From: Bacillus sp. 165
GTDB taxonomy: Bacteria > Bacillota > Bacilli > Bacillales > Bacillaceae_G
Length of the DNA stretch: 64,000 bases
NCBI RefSeq assembly: GCF_017742235.1
Contig: NZ_JAGHKQ010000003.1
Location: forward strand, 464,206-528,205
Direction: 5' to 3'
In this document: positions 8,456-17,992 of the stretch, one piece after another
Layout of the letters: every line of letters begins with the position of its first letter
Position numbering within the stretch: position 1 is the stretch's first letter
Notes under the pieces: generated by a model
What the model was told of the DNA's origin: nothing
Database searches by the model: none
Seen by the model: only the letters and a program-made list of their open reading frames with translations
Made by a program: the position numbers and the translations under genes

Positions 8456-9469
8456 ATGTTAATGACTAAAGCACAACGCTCAATCCCGTTTGTATATAAA
8501 CTCATCGCGGGACTGCTTGTATTTGTTGGTATGTTTTTTATTGCGATGGTATCCGGAGCCGCCAATATCGCGACGAAGGACGTATGGCTGGCACTTACCT
8601 CGCATGCCGCAAATGATAATATTTTGATTATTCGAGAAATCCGTTTACCACGTGAAATCGCTTGTATTTTTGTAGGAGCTGCCTTATCCGTTTCCGGTGC
8701 GATTATGCAAGGGATGACGAGAAATCCGCTCGCCGATCCCGGCTTGCTTGGACTGACTGCGGGAGCAAACGCGGCATTGGCAATCACACTTGCCCTCTTC
8801 CCTTCTGTAAATTACTTCGGCATTACAATCGCTTGTTTTATCGGGGCAGCTGTCGGTGCTTTACTGGTGTTTGGTATCGGTGCTTTGAAAAAAGGCGGCT
8901 TTTCCCCTCTTCGTATTGTATTAGCCGGATCTGCCGTATCTGCCTTTCTATTTGCGATCGCAGAAGGAATCGGCCTGTACTTTAAAATCTCAAAGGATGT
9001 TTCCATGTGGACAGCCGGAGGTGCAGTAGGAACAACATGGGAACAGCTTCACATTATGATTCCGGTTATTTCTATTGGCATTCTAATCTCCCTTCTTCTT
9101 TCTAGACAGCTCACCATTTTGAGCTTGAGTGAAGAAGTTGCAGTCGGATTAGGGCAAAATACAATTCAAATTAAAACGATCCTGTTTATCGTGATGATTC
9201 TTCTTGCCGGTGCTTCTGTTGCCCTTGTTGGGAATATGGCATTCATCGGTTTGATGGTTCCTCATATCGTTCGCGCGATGGTCGGAACGAATTATCAATT
9301 CATCATACCAATGTCAGCCGTAATAGGCGCAGTGTTCATGCTGCTTGCTGATACGCTCGGCCGCACCATCAGCGCTCCCTACGAAGCACCTGTGGCTGCA
9401 CTTATTGCCATCATGGGACTGCCTTTCTTCTTATTTATCGTGCGTAAAGGAGGCAAGACATTCTTATGA
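8456..9469 (+). CDS. Iron-siderophore ABC transporter permease 1 (FecCD family)
   Basis: A 337-residue polytopic protein of the FecCD type with about ten membrane segments and the conserved motifs IREIRLPREIACIFVGAALS, GAIMQGMTRNPLADPG and the coupling region GNMAFIGLMVPHIVRAMVG. It forms half of the transmembrane channel. Its stop overlaps the start of the second permease (ATGA), so the two are probably translationally coupled. It resembles YfiZ of B. subtilis. The start at 8456 is tentative, since an ATG two codons later is also possible. Confidence 0.9.
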   Translation: MLMTKAQRSIPFVYKLIAGLLVFVGMFFIAMVSGAANIATKDVWLALTSHAANDNILIIREIRLPREIACIFVGAALSVSGAIMQGMTRNPLADPGLLGLTAGANAALAITLALFPSVNYFGITIACFIGAAVGALLVFGIGALKKGGFSPLRIVLAGSAVSAFLFAIAEGIGLYFKISKDVSMWTAGGAVGTTWEQLHIMIPVISIGILISLLLSRQLTILSLSEEVAVGLGQNTIQIKTILFIVMILLAGASVALVGNMAFIGLMVPHIVRAMVGTNYQFIIPMSAVIGAVFMLLADTLGRTISAPYEAPVAALIAIMGLPFFLFIVRKGGKTFL

Positions 9470-10473
9470 TTCATCCAGATCTAGTCAAAAAACAGCGTCT
9501 TATTCTATGTACATTGCTTCTCCTGATTGGACTAACAACTGTTATTGGAATGGGGCTCGGACAAGCCTCTCTCTCCTATGACAGACTCATCCCGACTATG
9601 TTGGGAGAAGGTACATTTAAAGAAGAGTTCATCTTATTTTCTGTGCGGCTCCCGCGCATCATCATTACATTGCTTGCGGGTATGGCACTTGCATTATCAG
9701 GCGCGATTTTACAAGGAATTACCCGAAACGATTTAGCTGATCCTGGTATTATAGGAATTAACTCTGGAGCAGGAGTTGCCATTGCAGGCTTCTTTTTGTT
9801 TTTCCCTATCGATACGGGTTCATTTGTTTATCTCATTCCGCTCGTTGCCTTTACTGGCGCACTTGTAACTGCCTTTCTTATCTATATGTTTGCGTACAGC
9901 AAAAAAACCGGCCTGCAGCCTATCAATCTTGTACTCATTGGGGTTGGATTTTCTATGGCACTTTCTGGCGTGATGGTTGTACTCGTTTCTTCGGCTGAAC
10001 GTGCTAAAGTAGATTTTATTGCAAAATGGCTGGCCGGCAACATTTGGGGTGCTGATTGGCCTTTTATCGCCGCAATCCTTCCATGGCTTGTCGTGCTTAT
10101 TCCGTTTACGTTATATAAAGCAAATCGATTGAATATACTTGGGCTGAGTGAGCCGGTAGCAATCGGGGTTGGTATCTCCATTGAAAAGGAACGCATTGCC
10201 TTGCTTATCGCAGCTGTTGCCTTGGCAGCCTCTGCTGTTTCTGTCACAGGTGGAATCGCCTTTATCGGCCTTATGGCTCCTCATATTGCGAGAGGCTTAG
10301 TAGGACCTAGAAATCAGCTCTTTATTCCCGTTGCGATTTTAATTGGGGGATGGCTTTTATTAGCTGCAGACACAATCGGACGCAATATAGTAGAGCCTGA
10401 AGGAATAGCCGCAGGGATTATGGTTGCATTGATCGGCGCACCGTATTTTATCTATTTATTATTGAAAAAATAA
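9466..10473 (+). CDS. Iron-siderophore ABC transporter permease 2 (FecCD family)
   Basis: A 335-residue polytopic partner of the preceding permease with the same signatures: FSVRLPRIIITLLAGMALA, GAILQGITRNDLADPG and GGIAFIGLMAPHIARGLVG. It resembles YfhA-like subunits. It is the last gene of the Fur-controlled operon, and its stop codon directly abuts a strong terminator. That terminator is repeated at 12358-12389. Confidence 0.9.
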   Translation: MIHPDLVKKQRLILCTLLLLIGLTTVIGMGLGQASLSYDRLIPTMLGEGTFKEEFILFSVRLPRIIITLLAGMALALSGAILQGITRNDLADPGIIGINSGAGVAIAGFFLFFPIDTGSFVYLIPLVAFTGALVTAFLIYMFAYSKKTGLQPINLVLIGVGFSMALSGVMVVLVSSAERAKVDFIAKWLAGNIWGADWPFIAAILPWLVVLIPFTLYKANRLNILGLSEPVAIGVGISIEKERIALLIAAVALAASAVSVTGGIAFIGLMAPHIARGLVGPRNQLFIPVAILIGGWLLLAADTIGRNIVEPEGIAAGIMVALIGAPYFIYLLLKK

Positions 10474-10503
10474 AAAACCCGGCAACAGCCGGGTTTTCTT
10501 ATT
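10472..10503. terminator. Terminator of the siderophore operon (copy 1 of a repeated terminator)
   Basis: AAAACCCGGC, loop AACA, GCCGGGTTTT. The 32-base stretch including flanks is repeated in direct orientation at 12358-12389 with one mismatch. Confidence 0.9.
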
Positions 10504-10613
10504 CCACATTACTGCCCCTTTAGAGGAACATGAAAAAAGAGCCGAAGAATCGACTCTTGGCTACTCAAGCATCCACTTAGTTTTAAAAATCTGATTTCCC
10601 TAAACAACCTAGC

Positions 10614-11909
10614 CTATTTTCTACCTCCACGAGACCATATCACCACTGGAATTAGTAATAAGGATAAACTCCCTCCAACAAGTGATAATGTTAGATAACT
10701 TGAACCTGCCACAATCATTCCTGACATGGCTCCACCAGTAGCCCCTGACAACGCAATTAAAACATCCACAGTACCTTGAGTTTTAGCCCGTGTGGAGGTG
10801 TTAGTAGAATCGATAATAAGTGCTGTCCCACTTATCAAACCAATATTCCATCCTAATCCAAGTAAAGAAAGAGCAATTACCATAAGAACCATAGAATCTC
10901 CTGGTGCAAATGCTGCTATTAACCCCGCCAGAAGTAACGTAATTCCAGAAGCAATAGCCATTACAGTACGCCCCAACTTATCAATAAGGGCACCTGTAAC
11001 AAGTGAAGGGAGATACATAGCGCCTATATGAAACCCAATAACAAGACCGACTGCACCCAAGTCATGTCCATGATGCATCATATGAACTGGTGTCATTGTC
11101 ATAATAGCTACCATTACCATTTGAGTAAGGACCATTATCGTTGCTCCAACGATGATTCCTCTTTTGTTTTCTGTATGTTCAGTTGTTTCCAATTGCCCCT
11201 TATTACTAGACTTTTGATTGATTGCTTGTATTGTTCTTGCTATAACTAATGGATCTGGTCGAAGCATGATGAAAAGGACAAGACCTGCTAAAATATAGGC
11301 TGCTGCTCCTAAAATGAAAGGACCAGCAAGCGATGGAACACCAATTGAAAGGGCGAAATCACCCATCACATTTACTAAATTTGGTCCTGCAACTGCACCA
11401 AATGTCGTAAAAACCATCGCAATACTAATAGCAGTTGCACGCTGTTTTTTATTTGCTAAGTCTGTACCCGCATAACGAGCTTGTAAATTTGTTGCTGAGC
11501 CTGCCCCATAAACAATCAGAGAGGGGAATAACAGGAAAACACTATTTATTATAGCTGCAAGTATGACACCTATTGCTCCAAGTCCACCGAGCATAAAACC
11601 AGTTGTCAGACCTATACGCCGTCCATAACGTTGAGAAAGTCTCCCAACCAATAAAGCAGCACCTGCCGATCCAAAAGTAAGTAAAGCCGAAGGAAGTCCA
11701 GCAAAAGCATCTGTACCGAGCATTTGCTGTGCAAGAAGTGCACCCACAGTCACTCCTGCAGCTAATCCTGCACCACCCAAAATTTGTGAAATACTTACAA
11801 TGAGCAATGTTCGCTTGTATAACGATTTTTGTTTTTCTGAAGAATTAATATAGCTTTGTAACCCTGCTGATGGAGCGTCTAGCACTTTTACACTTTGTTC
11901 ATGTAACAT
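10614..11909 (-). CDS. Major facilitator superfamily transporter
   Basis: A 431-residue protein with about twelve membrane segments. It has the MFS motif A region GRLSQRYGRRIGLTTG between segments 2 and 3, a central loop rich in Lys/Glu/Asn, and a second-half equivalent ALIDKLGRTVMAIASG. It is probably a proton-driven drug or metabolite exporter; the substrate is unknown. AAAGGT precedes the ATG. It lies with a MocR regulator stump between two copies of the same terminator, so it was probably acquired as part of a cassette. MocR/MFS pairs are common, and the regulator here is broken. Confidence 0.88.
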   Translation of the reverse strand: MLHEQSVKVLDAPSAGLQSYINSSEKQKSLYKRTLLIVSISQILGGAGLAAGVTVGALLAQQMLGTDAFAGLPSALLTFGSAGAALLVGRLSQRYGRRIGLTTGFMLGGLGAIGVILAAIINSVFLLFPSLIVYGAGSATNLQARYAGTDLANKKQRATAISIAMVFTTFGAVAGPNLVNVMGDFALSIGVPSLAGPFILGAAAYILAGLVLFIMLRPDPLVIARTIQAINQKSSNKGQLETTEHTENKRGIIVGATIMVLTQMVMVAIMTMTPVHMMHHGHDLGAVGLVIGFHIGAMYLPSLVTGALIDKLGRTVMAIASGITLLLAGLIAAFAPGDSMVLMVIALSLLGLGWNIGLISGTALIIDSTNTSTRAKTQGTVDVLIALSGATGGAMSGMIVAGSSYLTLSLVGGSLSLLLIPVVIWSRGGRK

Positions 11910-12002
11910 TATCTAATCTACCTTTCTAGAAATCTAATTCTATTTCTAATAACCCTTACTAGATTGCAATCATCATAACACGCACAAAAAAACCATACAA
12001 TA

Positions 12003-12357
12003 TTATAATTGTATGGCAAACACTATTAAGTAAGATCGTTTAAGAATAATCAATCCTTGCTCAAGCTCTTCAAGCGTTTTTGGGGCACATACAAAAGCCC
12101 TTTCTGGACAACTATTTCTAACTACAAAACGTTCGGCTGCATATACTTGTATTCCCTGCTGTGCAGCTAACGTTTCAAATTCAGCACCTGCAATCGTGCC
12201 TGGTAATAGTACAACACCTAGGCACGTATAGTCTGCTAAATATCGATTCACGACTTGGTTTTTGCGAATGGTTTGTTCCCGATGCCCCTCAATTAAGACT
12301 TCAAATTGATTCGAAACAATCGTGCTTGTAATTGAATTTTTGTATTTAATTGCGCCA
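12003..12357 (-). pseudogene. C-terminal fragment of a MocR-family (GntR/aminotransferase) regulator
   Basis: A frame of about 118 residues runs without stops from 12357 to the stop at 12003. It matches the C-terminal end of a fold-type I aminotransferase domain of MocR regulators: LIEGHREQTIRKNQ, then GVVLLPGTIAGAEFE, then ERAFVCAPKTLEELEQGL. The DNA-binding domain, the PLP lysine and most of the enzyme domain are absent. The fragment ends abruptly at the second copy of the repeated terminator, which marks the break point. An intact version would probably have controlled the neighbouring MFS gene. The short frame starting GTG at 12251 is not a real gene start. Confidence 0.75.
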
Positions 12358-12389
12358 CAAAAAACCCGGCAACAGCCGGGTTTTCCTAT
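12358..12389. terminator. Terminator of the Bax-inhibitor-like gene (copy 2 of the repeated terminator)
   Basis: Same hairpin as at 10472-10503 (AACCCGGC, AACA, GCCGGGTT), 31 of 32 bases identical, in the same orientation. It serves the minus-strand gene ending at 12389. Confidence 0.85.
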
Positions 12390-13120
12390 TAATCATTTCT
12401 TGTAAAGTATGAAAGCAAGCGCAAAATTTCAAAATACAGCCAAATTAATGTTACCATCAATCCGAATGCGCCGTACCACTCCATATATTTCGGAGAACCG
12501 TACCGTGCACCGTTTTCGATAAAATCAAAATCCAGTACAAGGTTCAATGAAGCAATCACGATAATTACCGCGCTGATGATAATGCCGAGCGTTCCTCCCT
12601 GATGAAGAAATGGAACCGCAACCCCAAACAGCTGAAGAACGAACACAACCAGGTACATAATAAATACACCCATTGTTGCCGCCATAACTCCCATGCGGAA
12701 GTTATTCGTTACTTTCACGATACGAAACGCGTAAATCGCGAGCATTCCCAGTAAAATGGAAACGGTGAGCAAAACAGCCTGCAATACGATATTGTCCCCA
12801 AATCGAATCGTATACAAGGCGGATACTGTGCCGAGTATTACCCCTTCTACTGCCGCATACACCGGCGCCGTAACCGGCGAAAAGCGCGGAACAAAACTTG
12901 TCACCATACCTAAAATAAGCGCTACGATCATCGATCCAACCGCCACAGTCAGATTCATCTTATTTGCCATTACCTGTACGTAAGAAAAAACGGCTGTTCC
13001 AAGCAATAATAACAGCATGATAAAGGCTTTGCCGACCGTTCCCCCAATCGTCATCGCATTGCCTGATGCGCCTGTTTTTCGGAACGCATCATCCTTTAAA
13101 ATCGGATTCGTTGTTCTCAT
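12389..13120 (-). CDS. Bax inhibitor-1/YccA-like membrane protein
   Basis: A 243-residue protein starting MRTTNPILKDDAFRK, a typical N-terminus of this Bacillus family, followed by about seven membrane segments. The C-terminal end LVLDFDFIENGARYGSPKYMEWYGAFGL carries the conserved acidic residues of the Bax-inhibitor fold, in which related proteins leak calcium in a pH-dependent way. The role in the cell is unknown. The ATG at 13120 is chosen because GGAGG lies seven bases upstream; an earlier in-frame ATG would place that site inside the coding region. Confidence 0.82.
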   Translation of the reverse strand: MRTTNPILKDDAFRKTGASGNAMTIGGTVGKAFIMLLLLLGTAVFSYVQVMANKMNLTVAVGSMIVALILGMVTSFVPRFSPVTAPVYAAVEGVILGTVSALYTIRFGDNIVLQAVLLTVSILLGMLAIYAFRIVKVTNNFRMGVMAATMGVFIMYLVVFVLQLFGVAVPFLHQGGTLGIIISAVIIVIASLNLVLDFDFIENGARYGSPKYMEWYGAFGLMVTLIWLYFEILRLLSYFTRND

Positions 13121-13197
13121 CCTTTTACCTCCATTCATTTTCGTTCCATGTAATGCCTGTTCCTTCTATATTCAATATATGCAAGAGGTTGTCAAGA

Positions 13198-15087
13198 TTA
13201 CTTCATGCTCTCCACAATCTCGGACAATTCGCTCCAGCGCTCCATTTTATGCTCAAGGGCTTCTTCTGTTTGCTGCTGCTCCTGCATAATTTCTTGAGCG
13301 CGGGTAAAATCGGAGCCAATGCCGTTTAGCTCTGCTGTCAGCTCTTCCAGCTTTTCTTCCAGTGCAGCAATCTCATCTTCAATTGTTTCCCATTCACGCT
13401 GCTCTTGATACGTCAGCTTGCGTTTTTTCGGCTTCACCGGCTCCTGCGCCTTTTGTACCTTCACCGCTTCTGCCTTCAGCATAGCCTCTGTTTGCTTTTT
13501 CTCTTCTAAATACTCACTGTAGCTGCCGAAAAAGACTCGCACCTTCCCATTTCCTTCAAATACAAACAGCTCTTCCGCTGTCTTATCTAAGAAATAACGA
13601 TCATGGGATACAGTAATCACAACACCAGGAAAATCTTCAAGATAATCTTCCAGCACCGTCAAGGTTTGCGTATCCAAATCGTTTGTCGGCTCATCAAGCA
13701 GCAGTACATTTGGTTCACCCATTAAAATGCGCAGCAGGTACAACCGGCGTCTTTCTCCCCCGGACAGCTTGCCAAGCGGCGTTCCATGCGTTTGCGGCGG
13801 GAATAAAAAGCGCTCAAGCATCTGAGAAGCAGAAATTAGTTTGCCGTCAGTTGTATGAATCACTTCAGCTGCTTCCTTTATATATTCAATCATGCGCTGA
13901 TTCAAATTCATTTCTTCATTTTCCTGCGTATAGTACGCAATTTTCACCGTCTGGCCGACTTCAATCTCCCCGCTGTCCGGCGTAAGCTTGCCTGTTAACA
14001 TATTTAATAAAGACGATTTACCGCTGCCGTTCGGTCCGATAATCCCAATTCGATCTCCCGGTTTCACGATATAGCTAAAATGATCCAGCACTGTTTTATT
14101 TTCAAATTGTTTTGTGACTTCTTTTAATTCCACTACCTTTTTCCCTAAACGGCTTCCTCCGATGGAAATGTCGACATTTTGCTTAGCGGCCGGCCCCTCT
14201 TGATTGGATAGCTCCTCAAAGCGCTGAATACGTGCTTTTTGCTTCGTGGTACGGGCTTTTGCACCGCGGCGAATCCACGCTAATTCTCTGCGGAACAAGT
14301 TTTGCCGCTTCGCTTCTGTTGCCATTTCCTGTTCTTCGCGAATCGCCTTTGCTTCTAAAAACGCACCATAATTGCCTTCATAGCTGTATAGCTTTCCGTT
14401 ATCAATTTCTACAATGCGATTTGTCACACGATCCAGGAAGTAACGATCATGCGTAACAAGCAGCAGTGACCCTGTATAGCGCGCCAAATATTCCTCCAGC
14501 CATTCAACAGTTTCATGGTCCAAATGGTTCGTTGGCTCGTCTAATATAAGTAAATCTGGAGTTTGGATTAAGCTCTGCGCCATCATCACGCGCTTTTTTT
14601 GTCCTCCGGATAAATTGCCGACTTTTTCCGTAAAATTGTGAATCCCCAGCTTTGTGAGCAGTGCTTTGGCGTTCGCATTCGCATCCCATGCATTCATCGC
14701 GTCCATTTGCTGCTGGAGGGCAAATAACCTTTCCTGCACCTTCGTATCAGACGGATACTGCTCTAGCTCCAGCAAGGCAGTTTCATATTCCCGCAGCAAG
14801 CGAATTAACGGGGTATCCCCATAAAAGACTTGCTCTAGCACTGTTAAATTTTCATCGAACTCAGGCTGCTGGGACAAGTAGCTGATGGTGTACCCTCTTG
14901 TATGGGAGATTTCACCACTATCCGCTTGCTCGACACCCGCAATAATTTTCAGCATCGTCGATTTTCCCGTTCCATTGATCCCGATTACACCCACGCGCTG
15001 TCCTTCTAAAATGCTGAAGGACAAATCTGTAAACAGCGCTTTTTCACCGTAGGATTTTGTTAAATTTTCAACCGTTAACATTTTCAT
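13198..15087 (-). CDS. yfmR: ABC-F translation factor YfmR (Uup family)
   Basis: A 629-residue soluble protein with two ATPase cassettes and no membrane segments. Walker A motifs are GINGTGKST (about residue 36) and GPNGSGKSS (about residue 355); signatures are LSGGQKKRV and LSGGERRRL. The linker between the cassettes is rich in Arg/Lys (FRRELAWIRRGAKART), and a coiled-coil tail (about 560-629) is typical of Uup/YfmR. B. subtilis YfmR, also 629 residues, helps ribosomes through difficult stretches in parallel with EF-P. The start overlaps the stop of ypgQ as ATGA, which gives exactly the YfmR length. Confidence 0.9.
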   Translation of the reverse strand: MKMLTVENLTKSYGEKALFTDLSFSILEGQRVGVIGINGTGKSTMLKIIAGVEQADSGEISHTRGYTISYLSQQPEFDENLTVLEQVFYGDTPLIRLLREYETALLELEQYPSDTKVQERLFALQQQMDAMNAWDANANAKALLTKLGIHNFTEKVGNLSGGQKKRVMMAQSLIQTPDLLILDEPTNHLDHETVEWLEEYLARYTGSLLLVTHDRYFLDRVTNRIVEIDNGKLYSYEGNYGAFLEAKAIREEQEMATEAKRQNLFRRELAWIRRGAKARTTKQKARIQRFEELSNQEGPAAKQNVDISIGGSRLGKKVVELKEVTKQFENKTVLDHFSYIVKPGDRIGIIGPNGSGKSSLLNMLTGKLTPDSGEIEVGQTVKIAYYTQENEEMNLNQRMIEYIKEAAEVIHTTDGKLISASQMLERFLFPPQTHGTPLGKLSGGERRRLYLLRILMGEPNVLLLDEPTNDLDTQTLTVLEDYLEDFPGVVITVSHDRYFLDKTAEELFVFEGNGKVRVFFGSYSEYLEEKKQTEAMLKAEAVKVQKAQEPVKPKKRKLTYQEQREWETIEDEIAALEEKLEELTAELNGIGSDFTRAQEIMQEQQQTEEALEHKMERWSELSEIVESMK

Positions 15088-15731
15088 ACTCTTGCATTCC
15101 ACTCTTTCATAAATTGTTCAATGAACTTCTCCATATATTCGTGACGCTCTGCCGCTATCCCTTTCGCGGCATTCGTATTCATCAAATCCTTCAGCTTCAG
15201 CAGCTTTTCATAAAAATGATGAAGCGACGGATTGTTTGCATTTCGGTATTCCTCTTTCGTCATGTTTTCCCGTATCGGCACATTTGGATCGTACATCAAC
15301 CGTCCTTTTGCTCCGCCGTAAGCAAACGTGCGGGCAATTCCAATTGCGCCAAGAGCATCTAATCGGTCCGCATCCTGCACAATCTTCCCTTCGATTGTCT
15401 CCACTTGGCCGCCATGCCCACCTTTAAATGACATATTCATAATAATATGTAAAATATGTTCCTTCTCCTGCTCCTCCACTTCTAATTCCTTAAGCCAATC
15501 ACGCACTTTTTGCAAGCCCGCCTCTTCGCTTTCATTCAGCTTTTCATCTGCCACATCATGCAGCAATGCAGCCATCTCAATCACGAAGCGGTCTCCGCCC
15601 TCTTTTTCGCTAATTGCACATGCCAGTTTATGCACCCGTTCAATATGATACCAATCGTGTCCACTGGCATCTTTGCCAAGTACATCTTTTACAAAAGAAA
15701 TCGTTTCAATAATTTTTTCTTCTTTTTTCAT
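15084..15731 (-). CDS. ypgQ: HD-domain phosphohydrolase YpgQ
   Basis: A 215-residue HD-superfamily protein. Metal ligands are visible in SGHDWYHIERVHKLA (about residues 24-38) and AALLHDVADEKL (HD about residues 62-63), with further conserved residues in KIVQDADRLDALGAIG. YpgQ-like enzymes are metal-dependent nucleotide pyrophosphatases. The ATG at 15731 is preferred because an earlier ATG at 15746 has no space for a ribosome binding site. It overlaps yfmR by four bases and is likely co-transcribed with it. Confidence 0.85.
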   Translation of the reverse strand: MKKEEKIIETISFVKDVLGKDASGHDWYHIERVHKLACAISEKEGGDRFVIEMAALLHDVADEKLNESEEAGLQKVRDWLKELEVEEQEKEHILHIIMNMSFKGGHGGQVETIEGKIVQDADRLDALGAIGIARTFAYGGAKGRLMYDPNVPIRENMTKEEYRNANNPSLHHFYEKLLKLKDLMNTNAAKGIAAERHEYMEKFIEQFMKEWNARV

Positions 15732-15849
15732 AGTTTCTTCACCCATCCTTATTTTAACGGAAAACGTCTAAAATGTGGAATGGTTTCAACTGCACATTTT
15801 CACTCGTCTTCCCATAGTATGATGCTGTAATGAAAAAGGGGGATGCAAA

Positions 15850-16140
15850 ATGTATTACAATCCATATATGATACCATACATGCCGATGCGCGCTTATCCA
15901 CAGGAGCCGACTGGTCAGCAAGTCCAGCAGGCTGTTGGTTCGCAATATCAATCATTGAAAATGCCGGTTCTGCAATTGGTTGCTCCATGGGTACAGTACG
16001 GCTTGAAGGAAGCACAATCCACATCCTATGAGCACGCGATGACAGAGGTAGCAGCAATTGCTTACCTAGTGGGAAAAGGATACGATCCAATGATGGCACA
16101 TTACATTGTAGAATCTTGGGAGAAGAATGAGCAGTTTTAA
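15850..16140 (+). CDS. Conserved small protein of unknown function, Tyr/Pro/Met-rich N-terminus
   Basis: A 96-residue protein opening MYYNPYMIPYMPMRAYPQ, a low-complexity Tyr/Pro/Met stretch like those of some spore-surface proteins. A helical domain follows (QSLKMPVLQLVAPWVQYGLKEAQ; EHAMTEVAAIAYLVGKGYDP). GGGGGATG lies before the ATG. I do not recognise a family. A spore or exosporium role is a guess from composition only. A terminator follows. Confidence 0.6.
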   Translation: MYYNPYMIPYMPMRAYPQEPTGQQVQQAVGSQYQSLKMPVLQLVAPWVQYGLKEAQSTSYEHAMTEVAAIAYLVGKGYDPMMAHYIVESWEKNEQF

Positions 16141-16157
16141 TTTTATATTGTAAGAGA

Positions 16158-16195
16158 ATGAAAACATCTGTAACGTGTTATAGATGTTTTTATTA
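16158..16195 (+). terminator. Terminator after the small Tyr-rich gene
   Basis: AAAACATCT...AGATGTTTTT hairpin with a T run, just after the stop codon at 16140. Confidence 0.65.
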
Positions 16196-16444
16196 TGCAA
16201 TCCATAGAAATCTATTTTACACTCGTATTCTCCCCATTTCGCTCCGGTAACAACTTTTTCCTTTTATTCTGTACTAATCGCGCATGGTTTTAAATATTGT
16301 AGTATGGGTCTGTCTCAAGTATAACAATCACTTACTTTACCAAAACCGCAATTGTGTATCTACCCATATGAGTACAGCTGTTGTTCCTTCTTCCGTTTTC
16401 ACGCATAAGATAACACCAAACTATGAACAAGGAGGCGGAAAAGA

Positions 16445-17206
16445 ATGAGCTTATTTATCAATAATAATGACCACCCTGATGTCTATAAAAATGATAAAAA
16501 ACTAGATACATCCAATCAAGGGATGGTACGGCATAATGCTTTACTCGAATTAATTCAAGAGCAGCAAACAGCAAACATGAGACTTGCGCAATCATTGGCT
16601 GAGCTTAAAGAACACTATAAGCAGCTAGAAGAAGCTCAGAGCGTGCAGTGGAAGAATGTTAATAGCCAAATGAATGATCTTACCACCAGCAACCGTCATC
16701 GTGAAAAGCTAGATATCGAGATGCTGCAGCGGTTAAATATACTAGATGAAAAACATACCAATCTACACACGATTTTGGAAAATGAAGCAGCATTAAAGCA
16801 ATCCATAATAGACGAAATGAGCAGTCTGCATGAATCCAGTCAAAGCATTGCCAGCCGCTTAGATAAAAACGAAGCTGCTAACGAGCAGCTCTATGGGCAG
16901 TTAAATGAACAGCTCACACTTCAAAAAGAAGTCGTCGAGCGATTATCAAAGCAAGAAGAATTTCAAGAACAGGTACTTACACGACTGGACACACAAGAAG
17001 CATTAACAGAAAAAATATCACGCCAGCTCAATCACATTCGCTCAATTATATTTGAGCGAGCAAACTATTTAGCTACAAAACTTGAAGACGGCTATAAGCT
17101 GACCTCTTCCTATGTATACAAACTGATGACAGGTTCCGAGAAACCATTAACCTTCACCTCCATCAATGATAAAAGAAAAAAGAAGCAGGAGCATTCTGAT
17201 GGATGA
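16445..17206 (+). CDS. Coiled-coil protein of unknown function
   Basis: A 253-residue hydrophilic protein. Nearly the whole length from about residue 25 to 210 is predicted coiled coil, with repeated patterns of Leu at heptad spacing and many Gln/Glu/Lys. Variants of a KQEEFQEQVLTRLDTQEALT-like segment recur, giving internal repetition. The C-terminus is basic (INDKRKKKQEHSDG). There is no signal peptide or membrane segment. AAGGAGG precedes the ATG. It is alone on its strand. The family is not recognised; a scaffold role would be a guess. Confidence 0.6.
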   Translation: MSLFINNNDHPDVYKNDKKLDTSNQGMVRHNALLELIQEQQTANMRLAQSLAELKEHYKQLEEAQSVQWKNVNSQMNDLTTSNRHREKLDIEMLQRLNILDEKHTNLHTILENEAALKQSIIDEMSSLHESSQSIASRLDKNEAANEQLYGQLNEQLTLQKEVVERLSKQEEFQEQVLTRLDTQEALTEKISRQLNHIRSIIFERANYLATKLEDGYKLTSSYVYKLMTGSEKPLTFTSINDKRKKKQEHSDG

Positions 17207-17262
17207 GTGTATAACTGAAAAAAACTCTAGAAACACTTGCCATCACTAACTCTATCTCGCAC

Positions 17263-17298
17263 TAAAACAGCTGCCAGTTCACTCTGGCAGCTGTTACA
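17263..17298 (-). terminator. Terminator of the six-gene ABC/two-component operon
   Basis: ACAGCTGCCAG, six-base loop, CTGGCAGCTGT, with T/A-rich flanks on both sides. It closes the minus-strand operon ending at 17303. Confidence 0.8.
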
Positions 17299-17302
17299 TT
17301 TA

Positions 17303-17992
17303 TTATTCTACATCTTCCTTATCGAGGTTACGTATTGCCGCATATGACATTCCAATTCCCATCGTCACCCATAAAAGTGACAGCAGTATACTAGACTTCC
17401 AGCTTTGATAAATTGCAGAAATCAAAAATGTATTAATGAATACGAGTAAAACAATAAAAGCAGATACAGTTGTAGCCGATACAGATTTTCTTCTCATACC
17501 GAAAAAAAGAGGAACTAGACTCGCTCCAACTGCTGCAATTGAAAAAATAACCATTTTCGCCATTTCCCTTAGTAAAATCACAACAGTCAGCGTTTCAGGA
17601 ATATAATGGAACTTCATATCCACACACAAAAACACGATAGCGATTATCACATTTGAGCATATAACCAATCCAAAGGTCACACTGCAAATCAGTAGTACTT
17701 TTGCTATAAACAACTTCTTCCGCGGAACAGGATATGTGAATAACACAGAAATGGTTTTATTTTTATACTCATCAATCACCACTCTTGCGATTAAAACAGA
17801 AGCTATAACAATATACATCATTCTGACGTAGCTCCCAATATCCATAAATACGATTTCATAATTATCATATTCCTCGTTTGGAGCAGCATTAAATATAAAC
17901 CAAAACGTCAGAAGCACATTCCCTATAAGTGTGAATTTGAACAATCTCCCAAATGCCGCCTTAGCCCATTCTAATTTGATTAATCTAATCAT
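17303..17992 (-). CDS. ABC-2 type permease (YcbO-like)
   Basis: A 229-residue protein with about six membrane segments, of the ABC-2/lantibiotic-immunity permease type (opens MIRLIKLEWAKAAFGRLFKF; FTYPVPRKKLFIAKVLL in the first cytoplasmic loop). It pairs with the ATPase directly upstream, whose stop lies inside its start region. The ATG at 17992 is preferred because GGCGGTGG lies upstream; an in-frame GTG at 18001 has no good site. Size and order match YcbO of the B. subtilis ycbLMNO cluster. The probable role is removal of a membrane-active compound. Confidence 0.78.
   Translation of the reverse strand: MIRLIKLEWAKAAFGRLFKFTLIGNVLLTFWFIFNAAPNEEYDNYEIVFMDIGSYVRMMYIVIASVLIARVVIDEYKNKTISVLFTYPVPRKKLFIAKVLLICSVTFGLVICSNVIIAIVFLCVDMKFHYIPETLTVVILLREMAKMVIFSIAAVGASLVPLFFGMRRKSVSATTVSAFIVLLVFINTFLISAIYQSWKSSILLSLLWVTMGIGMSYAAIRNLDKEDVE

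Noticed and set aside
12003..12251. 82-residue complete gene starting at GTG
   Set aside because: The frame is open well upstream and the sequence is the C-terminal end of a MocR regulator, so the GTG is internal and the locus is a pseudogene.
13121..13138. Six-residue extension of the Bax-inhibitor-like protein
   Set aside because: It would place the GGAGG site inside the coding sequence.
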